Assembly (NCBI GenBank): GCA_031550435.1
Contig: JAVBOO010000032.1
Location: 1 to 29,823, forward strand
Source: JAVBOO01 sp031550435
Lineage (GTDB): Bacteria > Bacillota > Clostridia > Lachnospirales > WRAX01
Length of the DNA stretch: 29,823 nucleotides
Direction: 5' to 3'
In this document: piece by piece, positions 7,335 through 15,025 of the stretch
Numbering within the stretch: position 1 is the stretch's first letter
How the letters are laid out: each line of letters starts with the position of its first letter
Translations under genes and position numbers: made by a program
Notes under the pieces: model-generated
The model's input: only the letters and a program-made list of their open reading frames with translations
Database searches by the model: none
Told to the model about the DNA's origin: nothing

Positions 7335-7970
7335 ATGCAAACGGATATTTATATCAAGCCTGTGAAAAAAGCTTCAGTCGCCGACAGACAGCATCTGAAT
7401 CTTGAGGATATAGCCGAGGTGTTCGCTCCGAGCGAGATAATCGGTAAGCTGAAGAAAGTCAAAGTTTTAAACATTACGGAGAATAAAAAAACTTCGTATC
7501 TGGTTAATGTTATTGACATCATTAAAGCTATAGACAAGGCTTTGCCGGGTAACACGATCTCGAATGTCGGCGAGCCTGAGACGCTTGTTGATTATAAACC
7601 GAAAAAAAGCAAGGACAACAAGCTGTTAAAGTTTGCGAAAATCGCTGTTATTTCAGTGACAATTTTTATGGGGGCTTCAACTGCCATAATGAGCTTTCAC
7701 ACGGATGCTCAGCTTTCGACGGTTTTCAAAAAGTACTACAAGATGTTTTACGGGCAGGAAGTCGAAAACCCTCTGATTATAGAAATACCGTATTCGATTG
7801 GTTTGGCCACGGGCATAATAGTATTTTTTAACCATTTCGCAGGAAAGAAGCTTACCGACGACCCGACTCCCATAGAGGTTGAAATGTCCGTATACGAACA
7901 GGATGTGACGGAAACAAAGCTGGATATGCTGAATACAGAGCGTGTTAAAGGCGGGGGCGGCAAGAAATGA
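7335..7970 (+). CDS. spoVAA: Stage V sporulation protein AA
   Basis: This 211-residue protein matches SpoVAA in length and layout. It has a soluble N-terminal domain (1-98), a hydrophobic segment near 99-120 followed by MSFHTDAQ, then the conserved tail IPYSIGLATGIIVFFNHF and DPTPIEVEM. SpoVA proteins form the channel that moves Ca-dipicolinic acid into the forespore and out at germination; SpoVAA is a membrane component with a cytosolic domain. The ATG at 7335 is preferred because the family starts a few residues before the first strand (IYIKP). GAGGTG overlaps the codon before it, which leaves the ribosome site unusually close. Its stop overlaps spoVAB by 4 nt. In many Clostridia only spoVAC-AD-AE are kept, so having AA and AB here is notable. 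Confidence 0.85.
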   Translation: MQTDIYIKPVKKASVADRQHLNLEDIAEVFAPSEIIGKLKKVKVLNITENKKTSYLVNVIDIIKAIDKALPGNTISNVGEPETLVDYKPKKSKDNKLLKFAKIAVISVTIFMGASTAIMSFHTDAQLSTVFKKYYKMFYGQEVENPLIIEIPYSIGLATGIIVFFNHFAGKKLTDDPTPIEVEMSVYEQDVTETKLDMLNTERVKGGGGKK

Positions 7971-8401
7971 CCGCTGTCAAAAATATAGTCCTTGTTTTGG
8001 TCGGATTCGGTGCGGGAGCGGTGATATCGGCAGGCGTTTTCGCGTTTATAACCGTGTTGGGAGTTATACCGAGGCTGGCTCAAAAGAGCCATACCGAGCA
8101 CAGTGTTAAGTTTTACGAGGAAGTTATACTCTTCGGCGGTCTTTTCGGCTGTCTTGCCGGCTTTTTTGACTTCAAGATAAAACTTTTCTCCGTTATAACG
8201 GTAATTATCAGCTTTTTGAACGGGATATTTGTAGGCTGCCTTGCGGTAAGCCTTGCCGAAACAATAGATGTAATACCGATTATGACAAGGCGTGCTCATA
8301 TTCAAGAAGGATTGATGTACTTCGTAATTGCCCTTGCGCTGGGTAAACTGTTGGGAGCGTTACTGTATTTTGTCGTACCGGGGTTTTATACGGCACAGTA
8401 A
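7967..8401 (+). CDS. spoVAB: Stage V sporulation protein AB
   Basis: This 144-residue, highly hydrophobic protein has the length and order expected of SpoVAB, with about four to five membrane spans and the central turn YEEVILFGGLFG. It acts in the spore inner membrane with the other SpoVA proteins in dipicolinate uptake. The ATG at 7967 overlaps the spoVAA stop (ATGA), and a G-rich site lies just upstream. After its stop there is a 108-nt gap to spoVAC, the only sizeable gap inside the operon. No internal promoter was convincing there. Assignment rests on size, hydrophobic profile and position between AA and AC. Confidence 0.8.
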   Translation: MTAVKNIVLVLVGFGAGAVISAGVFAFITVLGVIPRLAQKSHTEHSVKFYEEVILFGGLFGCLAGFFDFKIKLFSVITVIISFLNGIFVGCLAVSLAETIDVIPIMTRRAHIQEGLMYFVIALALGKLLGALLYFVVPGFYTAQ

Positions 8402-8509
8402 GAGGAAGTGCTTAAAATCGGGCACGAAACCGGATTGAGGCAGGTTGGGCGAAATTTCCGGGAAAACAGGCGTTGACCGCTGCCGATTGTATAATTTATT
8501 GGAGGCATT

Positions 8510-8956
8510 ATGGGAAAACTGAACGTAACAAAGTCGGAGTTTAAAACAATGGTCGAAAAAGCCTCGCCGAACAGCAGCCTCTTCATGGACTGCCTGAAAG
8601 CGTTTTTTGTCGGCGGTTTGATTTGTGACATTGGGCAGCTCATATCGAATTTATTGCTAAACGGCGGAGCTTCAAAAGAAAACGCGGCCATGTTTACTTC
8701 GATTGCATTGATTTTTTTGGCTTCGCTTTTGACGGGGCTAGGAATTTACGATAAGATTGGAAAATTTGCCGGAGCCGGCTCCGTAGTTCCGATTACCGGC
8801 TTTTCAAACTCGATAACTGCTCCTGCAATCGAATTCAAAAAAGAAGGGTTTATTTTGGGAGTCGGCGCAAAGATGTTTGTGATAGCCGGTCCGGTTATAG
8901 TTTACGGAACATTTGCGTCTATAGTTATCGGTATGATTTACTATTTTTTCGGGTAG
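8510..8956 (+). CDS. spoVAC: Stage V sporulation protein AC
   Basis: This 148-residue membrane protein is SpoVAC. It has the family's amphipathic start, an FVGGLICDIGQ-like first span, and the segment GAGSVVPITGFSNSI followed by the final spans. In the family SpoVAC behaves as a mechanosensitive channel subunit for dipicolinate release and uptake in the spore inner membrane. The ATG at 8510 follows TTGGAGG with good spacing. The gene ends 7 nt before spoVAD, so the two are probably co-translated. Length and motifs are normal. Confidence 0.93.
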   Translation: MGKLNVTKSEFKTMVEKASPNSSLFMDCLKAFFVGGLICDIGQLISNLLLNGGASKENAAMFTSIALIFLASLLTGLGIYDKIGKFAGAGSVVPITGFSNSITAPAIEFKKEGFILGVGAKMFVIAGPVIVYGTFASIVIGMIYYFFG

Positions 8957-8963
8957 GTGGATT

Positions 8964-9974
8964 ATGAACAAAAGAAAGGGCAGTCAAACAGTTGTGTTTC
9001 AAAACCCGGTGTCGATTTTATCGGCTGCGGCAATCTCCGGACCGAAAGAAGGCGAGGGGCCGCTTGCCCGGTATATAGACGTTATAATGCCGGATGTTCT
9101 TTGCGGACAGGACAGTTGGGAAAAGGCAGAGAGTATACTTGTTAAAGACGGGCTTGAGCTGGCGGTAAAAAAGTCGGGATTGACAATGGATCAAATTCAT
9201 TACATTATCGCGGGAGACCTGCTAAACCAAAACATCGGCTCAACATTTGGCCTGCGGGATACTCAGCGACCGTTTTTCGGTATATTCGGAGCCTGTTCGA
9301 CAATGGGAGAGGGTATGAGCCTCGGGGCAATGATTATTGACGGCGGTTTCGCAGACTATGTTGCTGCGAGTGCTTCCAGCCATTTTTGCGCGGCCGAGAA
9401 GCAGTTTAGGTATCCGCTTGAGCTTGGGACTCAAAGACCGCCGACATCGTCATGGACGGTTACGGGAGACGGGTCTGTAGTACTTGCCGCAAAAGGCGGG
9501 CCGCCGTATATAAAAGCCGTTACAACGGGGAAAATTACAGATCTGGGCATAAGCGACGTTAACAATATGGGTGCCGCTATGGCGCCGGCTGCGGCTGATA
9601 CCATACTCAATCACTTTTCCGATATGGGAATAAATCCTGATTATTATGACGTTATTGCGACAGGAGATCTCGGACACATAGGAAGACAGCTTGTGGTTGA
9701 CCTTTGTGCAAAGGAGGGTCTTTATATTGGACCCAACTACACGGACTGCGGAATCGAGATATTTGACAAGGAAAAACAGGATACCCATGCGGGCGGCAGC
9801 GGCTGCGCCTGCTCCGCCATAACGTTTTGCGGCTATTTTTACACAAAGTTGAAACGCAAGGAGATTAACCGGCTGCTTTTTATTCCGACAGGTTCGCTGC
9901 ACAGTCCGATCTCTGCGCAACAGAGCGAGAGCATACCCGGAATCGCTCATGCCGTAGTGATTGAAAGCGAGTAG
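8964..9974 (+). CDS. spoVAD: Stage V sporulation protein AD
   Basis: This 336-residue soluble protein is SpoVAD, which binds dipicolinic acid directly and delivers it to the SpoVA membrane channel. It has the thiolase-like fold of the family: the GACSTMGEGMSLGAMII segment at the usual nucleophile elbow (Cys near residue 112), SSHFCAAEKQFRYP, and a C-terminal HAGGSGCACSA motif. Length is normal. The start is an ATG after AGGTGG. It is the last gene of this operon. In Bacillus and Clostridium spoVAE normally follows, but here the next feature is a hairpin at 10015-10053 and then a gene on the opposite strand. Confidence 0.95.
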   Translation: MNKRKGSQTVVFQNPVSILSAAAISGPKEGEGPLARYIDVIMPDVLCGQDSWEKAESILVKDGLELAVKKSGLTMDQIHYIIAGDLLNQNIGSTFGLRDTQRPFFGIFGACSTMGEGMSLGAMIIDGGFADYVAASASSHFCAAEKQFRYPLELGTQRPPTSSWTVTGDGSVVLAAKGGPPYIKAVTTGKITDLGISDVNNMGAAMAPAAADTILNHFSDMGINPDYYDVIATGDLGHIGRQLVVDLCAKEGLYIGPNYTDCGIEIFDKEKQDTHAGGSGCACSAITFCGYFYTKLKRKEINRLLFIPTGSLHSPISAQQSESIPGIAHAVVIESE

Positions 9975-10014
9975 GCCGATTTAAATCCTGATTTTCAAAG
10001 CTCATTTTGCAGAA

Positions 10015-10053
10015 AACAGTGATTTAAGACCGTAACGGTCGTAAATCACTGTT
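10015..10053. terminator. Terminator hairpin between convergent spoVAD and epimerase genes
   Basis: Positions 10015-10032 and 10036-10053 form an 18-bp stem with one mismatch and a TAA loop. On the minus strand the stem is followed by a short T-run, so it should end the epimerase transcript, and its symmetry may also stop spoVAD transcription. The loop side (AAGACCGT...CGGTCGTAAATC) resembles a sequence at 16123-16148. Confidence 0.65.
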
Positions 10054-10057
10054 CAGT

Positions 10058-10078
10058 ACCGCGTAAGTATTTTATACG
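10058..10078 (-). repeat. Core fragment of the dispersed repeat
   Basis: Read on the minus strand this is CGTATAAAATACTTACGCGGT, matching the core of the element at 805-826. Only about 21 nt remain. It lies between the hairpin after spoVAD and the epimerase gene end. Confidence 0.5.
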
Positions 10079-10087
10079 TAATAGATT

Positions 10088-10996
10088 TCACAGATAATAG
10101 TCGTATATTTCTTTTAGGCCTTTTTCTAGGCTGTACTCAGGGCTGTAACCTAAAACGTCATTCATTTTCTGTATATTAAAGCGGCTGTGTACGATATCGC
10201 CTTTTCTTTCGGAGAGGTAATGCAGATCGAGCTTTATTCCGGAAACAGCCTCCGAGCACCGTATAAGCTCGGTTATGGTCACAGGCTCTCCGGTACCTGC
10301 GTTTATCGTCTCGCCGTCTGCTTTTGTCATAGCGGCAATGTTCGCTCCGACTATGTCTTTTACATACACATAGTCGCGGGTCTGCTCACCGTCTCCGTAA
10401 ACATCAAACGGATGTTTTTTCATGAGCTTTTCTGTGAGTATTGATATCACGCCGCCTTCCCCTGTCGGTTCCTGGCGTATTCCGTAAACATTTGCATAAC
10501 GCAGTATCGTGTACTTTAAACCGTAAAGCTTTGAAAAAAGCTTGATATATTCTTCCGCAGTGAGCTTTGAAAGCCCGTAAGGCGACAAGGGTTTACAAGC
10601 ATGGTACTCGTCTATTCCGAGATAGTCGGGTTCACCGTATACGGCTGCTGAAGAAGCATAAATTATTTTTTTCACTCTGTGCTTACGGCAGCATTCCAAG
10701 AGGTTCACTGTTCCGGTTAAGTTACGCGAAGTATCGTTTATAGGGTCAAGAAGAGATTTTGGCATTGAAATCTGCGCAGCTTCGTGAAAGACAATTTCGG
10801 GTTTAAAAGATTCGAAAACGGCTTCAAGCTCTTTGCTTCTGATATCGATTTTATGAAAAACCGCGCATGGGTTAAGGTTTTCGATTTTTCCGCCCGATAA
10901 GTCATCGACAACACAAACGTTATGCTTAAGTTCGGTCAGTCTATCCGTTATGTGCGAACCGATAAAGCCGCATCCGCCGGTGACGAGTATATTCAT
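10088..10996 (-). CDS. NAD-dependent sugar-nucleotide epimerase (UDP-glucose 4-epimerase-like)
   Basis: This 302-residue protein is an extended short-chain dehydrogenase of the sugar-nucleotide epimerase/dehydratase type. It shows the NAD-binding GGCGFIG (7-13), the active-site Ser pair in YASSAAVYG (near 115) and the catalytic YxxxK as Tyr140-Lys144. Later come the substrate-side motifs RYANVYG and GDGEQTRDYVYVKD. These are typical of UDP-glucose or UDP-GlcNAc 4-epimerases, but the exact sugar cannot be read from sequence. The ATG overlaps the stop of the upstream oxidoreductase by 4 nt, with GGAGG inside that gene, so the two are coupled. A NahK-like sugar kinase is divergently placed 2 kb away. 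NahK-type kinases and UDP-hexose 4-epimerases cooperate in the galacto-N-biose pathway of bifidobacteria, which makes an amino-sugar or galactose role plausible. Confidence 0.9.
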   Translation of the reverse strand: MNILVTGGCGFIGSHITDRLTELKHNVCVVDDLSGGKIENLNPCAVFHKIDIRSKELEAVFESFKPEIVFHEAAQISMPKSLLDPINDTSRNLTGTVNLLECCRKHRVKKIIYASSAAVYGEPDYLGIDEYHACKPLSPYGLSKLTAEEYIKLFSKLYGLKYTILRYANVYGIRQEPTGEGGVISILTEKLMKKHPFDVYGDGEQTRDYVYVKDIVGANIAAMTKADGETINAGTGEPVTITELIRCSEAVSGIKLDLHYLSERKGDIVHSRFNIQKMNDVLGYSPEYSLEKGLKEIYDYYL

Positions 10997-12255
10997 AGCT
11001 TCAGTCCTCCGCTTCCGGTTTCTATTACTGTGTTTTCGAGCCTTGATTTTTCGGCGGCAAACGCCATGTTATGAGACGCAACCGATACCTGTATCGTGGT
11101 CATACTGTCGGAAACCCGGTCTCCGCGTACATAAGCCAAGAAATCTTTCATAATCCCTGAGTCTCCGCCGCCGTGGCCGCCGGTCGTATCAGCGGTTACA
11201 ATCGTTGTTGTATTCCCGGAAAGAAAGTCGTATATGATTATTTCTTTTTTCAGATCGTTTGCCGCAATCTCGCCTTTTGTTCCCATAATTTTTGTCGTTC
11301 TCGAGCCTTTGTCAGTGAATGCACTCATCGTAAAGGCAACGGTTGTTCCGTGCTCGTATTCCATGTTTACAACCTGATGGTCAACGACATTGTTATCGCA
11401 TTTATAGACGCAACGGCCGTATCTGCCGTTTTTAACGTTTCTTAAAAACACTTCTTCGGAAACGGGTTCGGGTTCGCAGACGTAGAACATAAAGCCCTTG
11501 TGGCACGATCTGTTTTCACGGTATCTCATTACATAGTAAGGGCAGGTCTCGGCGGCAGCGCATCCGTCCAGACAATATTCTGTCGCGCCGGCAGGCGCGT
11601 TTTCGGGTTTGAAATGCATAAGACTGCCGAATGACGACAGGCGCATACATTCGGAGTCTATGAGCCAATTGAGCAAATCCATATCGTGGCAGCATTTTGC
11701 AAGTATCATCGGGCAGGTCTCGTCACTGTTTTTCCAGTTGCCCCTGACAAAACTGTGCGCCTGATGAAAAAAAGCGACATTCTCGTTATGAACGACGGAA
11801 ACGATATCGCCGATTATACCGCTTTTAAGCTGTTTTTTCAGCTCACGATAAAACGACGTATATCTGAGGACATGGCAAACGACGACTTTTGCCCCGGTTT
11901 CGTTCGCCTTTTCGGCAAGCTTCATACATTCATGTGGGCTGACCGAAATCGGCTTTTCGAGCAGGATATCATAACCGAGCTCCATAGCCCTCATCGCAGG
12001 CTCGAAATGCATATCGTCAAGCGTAGCTATTATGACAGCGTCGCAAAACTTGGGAACAGCTAGCAGCTCGTCCCACGAATTAAACGTTTTATCGGACGGG
12101 ACATCATACTTCTTGCAAAAAGCTTCGCGGCGCTCCCGGTCCGGCTCGGCTACACCCACTATTTTGCCTTCGCCCGGGTTATCGAGCAGGTAAGGGGCAT
12201 AGGCGTACATTCCGCGCGCTCCGGCTCCGATTACGGCAATATTTATTTTTTGCAT
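10993..12255 (-). CDS. Gfo/Idh/MocA family oxidoreductase
   Basis: This 420-residue protein has an N-terminal NAD(P)-binding fold (AVIGAGARG, 7-15), the hallmark EKP motif at 100-102 and the catalytic-type CHDMD at 188-192. It then has the usual C-terminal alpha/beta domain. Members oxidise, reduce or hydrolyse sugars and related polyols, often acting on a sugar C3 or C4 position. An insertion with Cys227, Cys231, Cys237 and Cys250 (pattern CxxxCx5C) suggests a bound metal or a structural site; similar cysteine-rich inserts occur in a sub-branch of the family. The ATG at 12253-12255 follows AAGGAG. It is the first gene of a two-gene unit with the epimerase. The substrate is unknown. Confidence 0.9.
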   Translation of the reverse strand: MQKINIAVIGAGARGMYAYAPYLLDNPGEGKIVGVAEPDRERREAFCKKYDVPSDKTFNSWDELLAVPKFCDAVIIATLDDMHFEPAMRAMELGYDILLEKPISVSPHECMKLAEKANETGAKVVVCHVLRYTSFYRELKKQLKSGIIGDIVSVVHNENVAFFHQAHSFVRGNWKNSDETCPMILAKCCHDMDLLNWLIDSECMRLSSFGSLMHFKPENAPAGATEYCLDGCAAAETCPYYVMRYRENRSCHKGFMFYVCEPEPVSEEVFLRNVKNGRYGRCVYKCDNNVVDHQVVNMEYEHGTTVAFTMSAFTDKGSRTTKIMGTKGEIAANDLKKEIIIYDFLSGNTTTIVTADTTGGHGGGDSGIMKDFLAYVRGDRVSDSMTTIQVSVASHNMAFAAEKSRLENTVIETGSGGLKL

Positions 12256-12292
12256 ACTATCGCTCCTTGAATATAACAGTTTGATTATATAT

Positions 12293-12327
12293 AATTAGGT
12301 AACACTGATTAATTGACTTTGGACAGA
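12293..12327. repeat. Short dispersed repeat, partner of 22545-22583
   Basis: CTGATTAATTGACTTTGGAC (from 12305) continues to 12327. This 23-nt core matches the reverse complement of 22545-22567 at 22 of 23 positions, and similarity extends over about 35 nt. It lies between divergent genes and may carry promoter boxes for one of them. Confidence 0.55.
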
Positions 12328-12346
12328 TACTCGCGCCTGTTATTAT
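12319..12346 (+). promoter_or_regulatory. Possible promoter for sugar kinase-sensor kinase operon
   Basis: TTGGAC at 12319-12324 and TATTAT at 12341-12346 are 16 nt apart, placing a start of transcription near 12353, about 37 nt before the kinase gene. The match is moderate and was made by eye. Confidence 0.3.
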
Positions 12347-12389
12347 TTCTGCAACGGCGCTCATTCAGTCATAATAACCCGATAAGGCG

Positions 12390-13508
12390 GTGAATATAAT
12401 CAATAATACCGAAATGCAAACAATCTCGAAAAAGTTTTTTCCGGAATCGGATGTCATAAGCTGTAAAGAGTACGGAAACGGACTTATTAACGACACGTTT
12501 ATTATAAAGCTAAAGAAGCCTGATTTCAACAAGTATATTGTGCAGCGGCTTAATACGGATATTTTTAAAATACCGGAGCATGTATCGGAGAATATAATGC
12601 GCGTTACAAATCATATACGGCAAAAAACGAAGGCTTTGGGGCAGGATGACGGGAGATTAACGCTTACTTTGGTTCCTGCGGCTGACGGGAAGCTGTTTTA
12701 CAAAGACGGCAGCGGCAATGTTTACAGGGTGTTTGAATACATAGATAACAGTTTTTCGTATGACAAGCTTTCGTGCGCGGGAGATATGTATACCGCGGGA
12801 AGCTCGTTTGGGCATTTTCTAGCCTTGCTTTCGGACTTCGATTCGAAAACATTGCATGAAACCATACCGAATTTTCATAACACGGCTATGAGATACAAAG
12901 CGCTTGTCGGCTCTGTGGCGCATACCGACAAAGAAAAGCTTGAAACGGCATGCCGGGAGCTGAAATTTATTACCGACAGGGCAGGCGACACGGAAATTGT
13001 TGTCCGTATGCTTCGAGAAGGGAAGCTTCCGCTGCGCGTGACGCATAACGACACAAAGCTCAACAACATACTTTTTGACTGCGAAACGAAGAAAGCACTT
13101 TGCGTTGTTGATCTTGATACGGCAATGCCCGGTTCTGTGCTTTATGACTTTGGCGACGCTATAAGAACCGGAGCGGTAACAGGCGCGGAGGACGAGAAGG
13201 ATTTGTCTGAGGTAAGGTTGGATGTCAGATATTTTGAGGCGTTTTCCCGGGGTTTTATAGAAAAACTGGGTCATTGCCTGACGGACACGGAAAAGAGCAT
13301 GTTGGTTTTCGGAGCAAAACTTTTGACGCTTGAGAGCGCGATAAGATTTTTGACCGACTATTTCAACGGTAACGTTTACTTTAAGACCTCTTATGAGGAA
13401 CATAATCTTGTGAGATGCCGGACACAAATAAAGCTCGTGTCGGAAATAGAAAGCAAAGAGCGGGAGCTTATCAAAATAGTTGAAGATTTGTCGCGGAGGA
13501 GCATATGA
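12390..13508 (+). CDS. NahK-like sugar 1-kinase (phosphotransferase family)
   Basis: This 372-residue protein belongs to the APH/choline-kinase fold and resembles N-acetylhexosamine 1-kinases. It has the glycine-rich N-lobe turn EYGNGLINDTF, the family segment VQRLNTDIFK, the catalytic HNDTKLNNIL (His219, Asp221, Asn226) and the metal-binding VDLDTAMPG (Asp241). NahK phosphorylates N-acetylhexosamines at C1; related proteins use other small molecules, so the substrate here is an inference. The start is uncertain. The GTG at 12390 overlaps a strong-looking AAGGCGGTGA, leaving little spacing, and the first ATG (12414) lacks its own site. The gene overlaps the following histidine kinase by 4 nt. 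It diverges from the oxidoreductase-epimerase pair. Confidence 0.8.
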   Translation: MNIINNTEMQTISKKFFPESDVISCKEYGNGLINDTFIIKLKKPDFNKYIVQRLNTDIFKIPEHVSENIMRVTNHIRQKTKALGQDDGRLTLTLVPAADGKLFYKDGSGNVYRVFEYIDNSFSYDKLSCAGDMYTAGSSFGHFLALLSDFDSKTLHETIPNFHNTAMRYKALVGSVAHTDKEKLETACRELKFITDRAGDTEIVVRMLREGKLPLRVTHNDTKLNNILFDCETKKALCVVDLDTAMPGSVLYDFGDAIRTGAVTGAEDEKDLSEVRLDVRYFEAFSRGFIEKLGHCLTDTEKSMLVFGAKLLTLESAIRFLTDYFNGNVYFKTSYEEHNLVRCRTQIKLVSEIESKERELIKIVEDLSRRSI

Positions 13509-14371
13509 AAAGAAATGCCGTTCCTTCAGAAAGCAAATTAACAATGTTGATTTTGCTGATACAAGTTATACTGATAGCCGTACTTATCGGCAATCGCGCG
13601 GTAGTATATCTGGGGGTGCTTCCCCAGAACAACCTCGGTAACCCAGATGTAATACTCGGTGGCTTTGTCGCCGCCGTTTTGCTGGGCGCTCTGATGCTCG
13701 GAATAGAGCTGAATCTTATCAGGAGACTCAGAAGACAAAACCTGATTCAGGATGAAATGCTGAGAAATATCGAGCAGTTGAACTTAAAGATGCGGGCACA
13801 GCGCCATGATTTTCTGAATCATATACAAGTAGTTTACAGTTTGCTTGAAATGAAGGAATACGAGGAAATACTGCTTTATTTGGACAGGGTTTACGGAGAC
13901 ATCGAAAAGTTGAACAAATTCATTAAGACGGGTGACGCGGCGGTCAATGCGCTTTTGCAGGCGAAATCAAACGCTTGTAAAGAAAAGGGCATTGATTTCA
14001 AGCTCGCAATAAGCTCGAATTTGAAGGGGTTTTGCATCGAGTCTTGGGAGCTGTGCCGGATACTCGCAAACCTTATTGACAACGCCATTTATGCTTCATT
14101 AGGGTATAACGGCGATAAGGAGATAGACGTCGAAATATCGGCCTCCATCTCAGGCTATACTTTTAAGGTTACAAACAAAGGCGCAACCATACCGGAAGAT
14201 TTGAGAAACAAGATTTTTGAGCCGAATTTTACGACTAAAGGAGATAAGGGCGAGGGGATGGGGCTTCATATCGTTAAAGAAACGGTCAAAGAGAACAAGG
14301 GCAGAATCGAGCTTGTCAGCGAGAATGATATAACGAGCTTCAGCGTGATATTTCCGAGAAAAAAACAGTAG
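13505..14371 (+). CDS. Sensor histidine kinase, Spo0B-type dimerisation domain
   Basis: This 288-residue kinase has two membrane spans (about 13-30 and 50-68) with a short outer loop. A coiled region leads into the phosphoacceptor box AQRHDFLNHIQVV (His101), typical of the Spo0B_a/AgrC-DctS type. An HATPase domain follows with N-box LANLIDNAIYAS (189-197), EPNFTTK and G-box GEGMGLHIVKE. It is long enough to autophosphorylate. No response regulator lies in this window, so its partner is elsewhere; many Clostridia use orphan kinases to feed Spo0A, which is one possibility. The ATG lies within the stop of the sugar-kinase gene (ATGA) and has GGAGG upstream, so its translation is coupled to that enzyme. 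The signal is unknown. Confidence 0.88.
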   Translation: MKRNAVPSESKLTMLILLIQVILIAVLIGNRAVVYLGVLPQNNLGNPDVILGGFVAAVLLGALMLGIELNLIRRLRRQNLIQDEMLRNIEQLNLKMRAQRHDFLNHIQVVYSLLEMKEYEEILLYLDRVYGDIEKLNKFIKTGDAAVNALLQAKSNACKEKGIDFKLAISSNLKGFCIESWELCRILANLIDNAIYASLGYNGDKEIDVEISASISGYTFKVTNKGATIPEDLRNKIFEPNFTTKGDKGEGMGLHIVKETVKENKGRIELVSENDITSFSVIFPRKKQ

Positions 14372-14413
14372 TGTCATTTCAGCCGCCGTTTTGTATATTT
14401 GATGCAAATGCTG

Positions 14414-14442
14414 TTGAATAACACAGTTGTTTAGTATATGAT
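14414..14442 (+). promoter_or_regulatory. Sigma-A type promoter for nfeD-floA
   Basis: TTGAAT at 14414-14419 and TATGAT at 14437-14442 are 17 nt apart. Transcription would start near 14449, about 30 nt before the NfeD-like gene. The sigma-W pattern that drives floA in Bacillus subtilis was not seen here. Confidence 0.5.
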
Positions 14443-14479
14443 GTAATCATGAATCAATACTTTTGGAAAGGAGAAGGTC

Positions 14480-14953
14480 ATGGCATATCTCGCGGTGATG
14501 CTGATAATTTTCGGAGGGGCGTTGCTGGTTGCGGAAATTTTTACACCGGGCTTTGGGGTGTTTGGTATTTCCGGCATACTCTGTATAATCGCGTCTGCAG
14601 TTTTAACGGTGTTGTATGTACCGTTCGGCCCGTTTATTCTTATAGGAGAGTTTGCTGTTCTTGCCTGTCTTGTTATGTACTTTTTGGACTATGTCAGGAG
14701 AAAGCAGCTTTTCGGTAAGATTATACTTGATGAAACCCTAAACTTTGACGAAAAAGAAATAGGCGATCTAAGCTTCTTTCTTGAAAAAGAAGGAACATCA
14801 AAAACTCCGCTAAAACCCGTCGGAAACGTGGATTTTAACGGTGTTGTTCTCGAAGCTTATTCGGACGGCGCTTTCATATATGAAAACACAAAAGTGAAAG
14901 TTGTCGGTGTAAACGGAAATAAGCTTATTGTAAAAGCTATGAAAGTGCAGTAA
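14480..14953 (+). CDS. NfeD-like membrane protein
   Basis: This 157-residue protein has three to four spans in its first 75 residues, including the glycine- and phenylalanine-rich TPGFGVFGISG turn typical of NfeD proteins. It ends in a small beta domain (about 112-157; VDFNGVVLEAY...ENTKVKVVGVNGNKLIVK) with the OB-fold pattern of the family. NfeD proteins are encoded next to flotillins and are thought to assist or regulate them in membrane microdomains. That is the case here: floA starts 72 nt downstream. The ATG at 14480 has AAAGGAGAAGG upstream. It lacks the long ClpP-like domain of large NfeD forms, so it is the short type. Confidence 0.88.
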   Translation: MAYLAVMLIIFGGALLVAEIFTPGFGVFGISGILCIIASAVLTVLYVPFGPFILIGEFAVLACLVMYFLDYVRRKQLFGKIILDETLNFDEKEIGDLSFFLEKEGTSKTPLKPVGNVDFNGVVLEAYSDGAFIYENTKVKVVGVNGNKLIVKAMKVQ

Positions 14954-15025
14954 AAAGCAGGTTTAGGTAAGCCGCAGCAAAATGCGTTATAATAGTACAA
15001 AATCACTTAAACGGAGGGAATAGTT

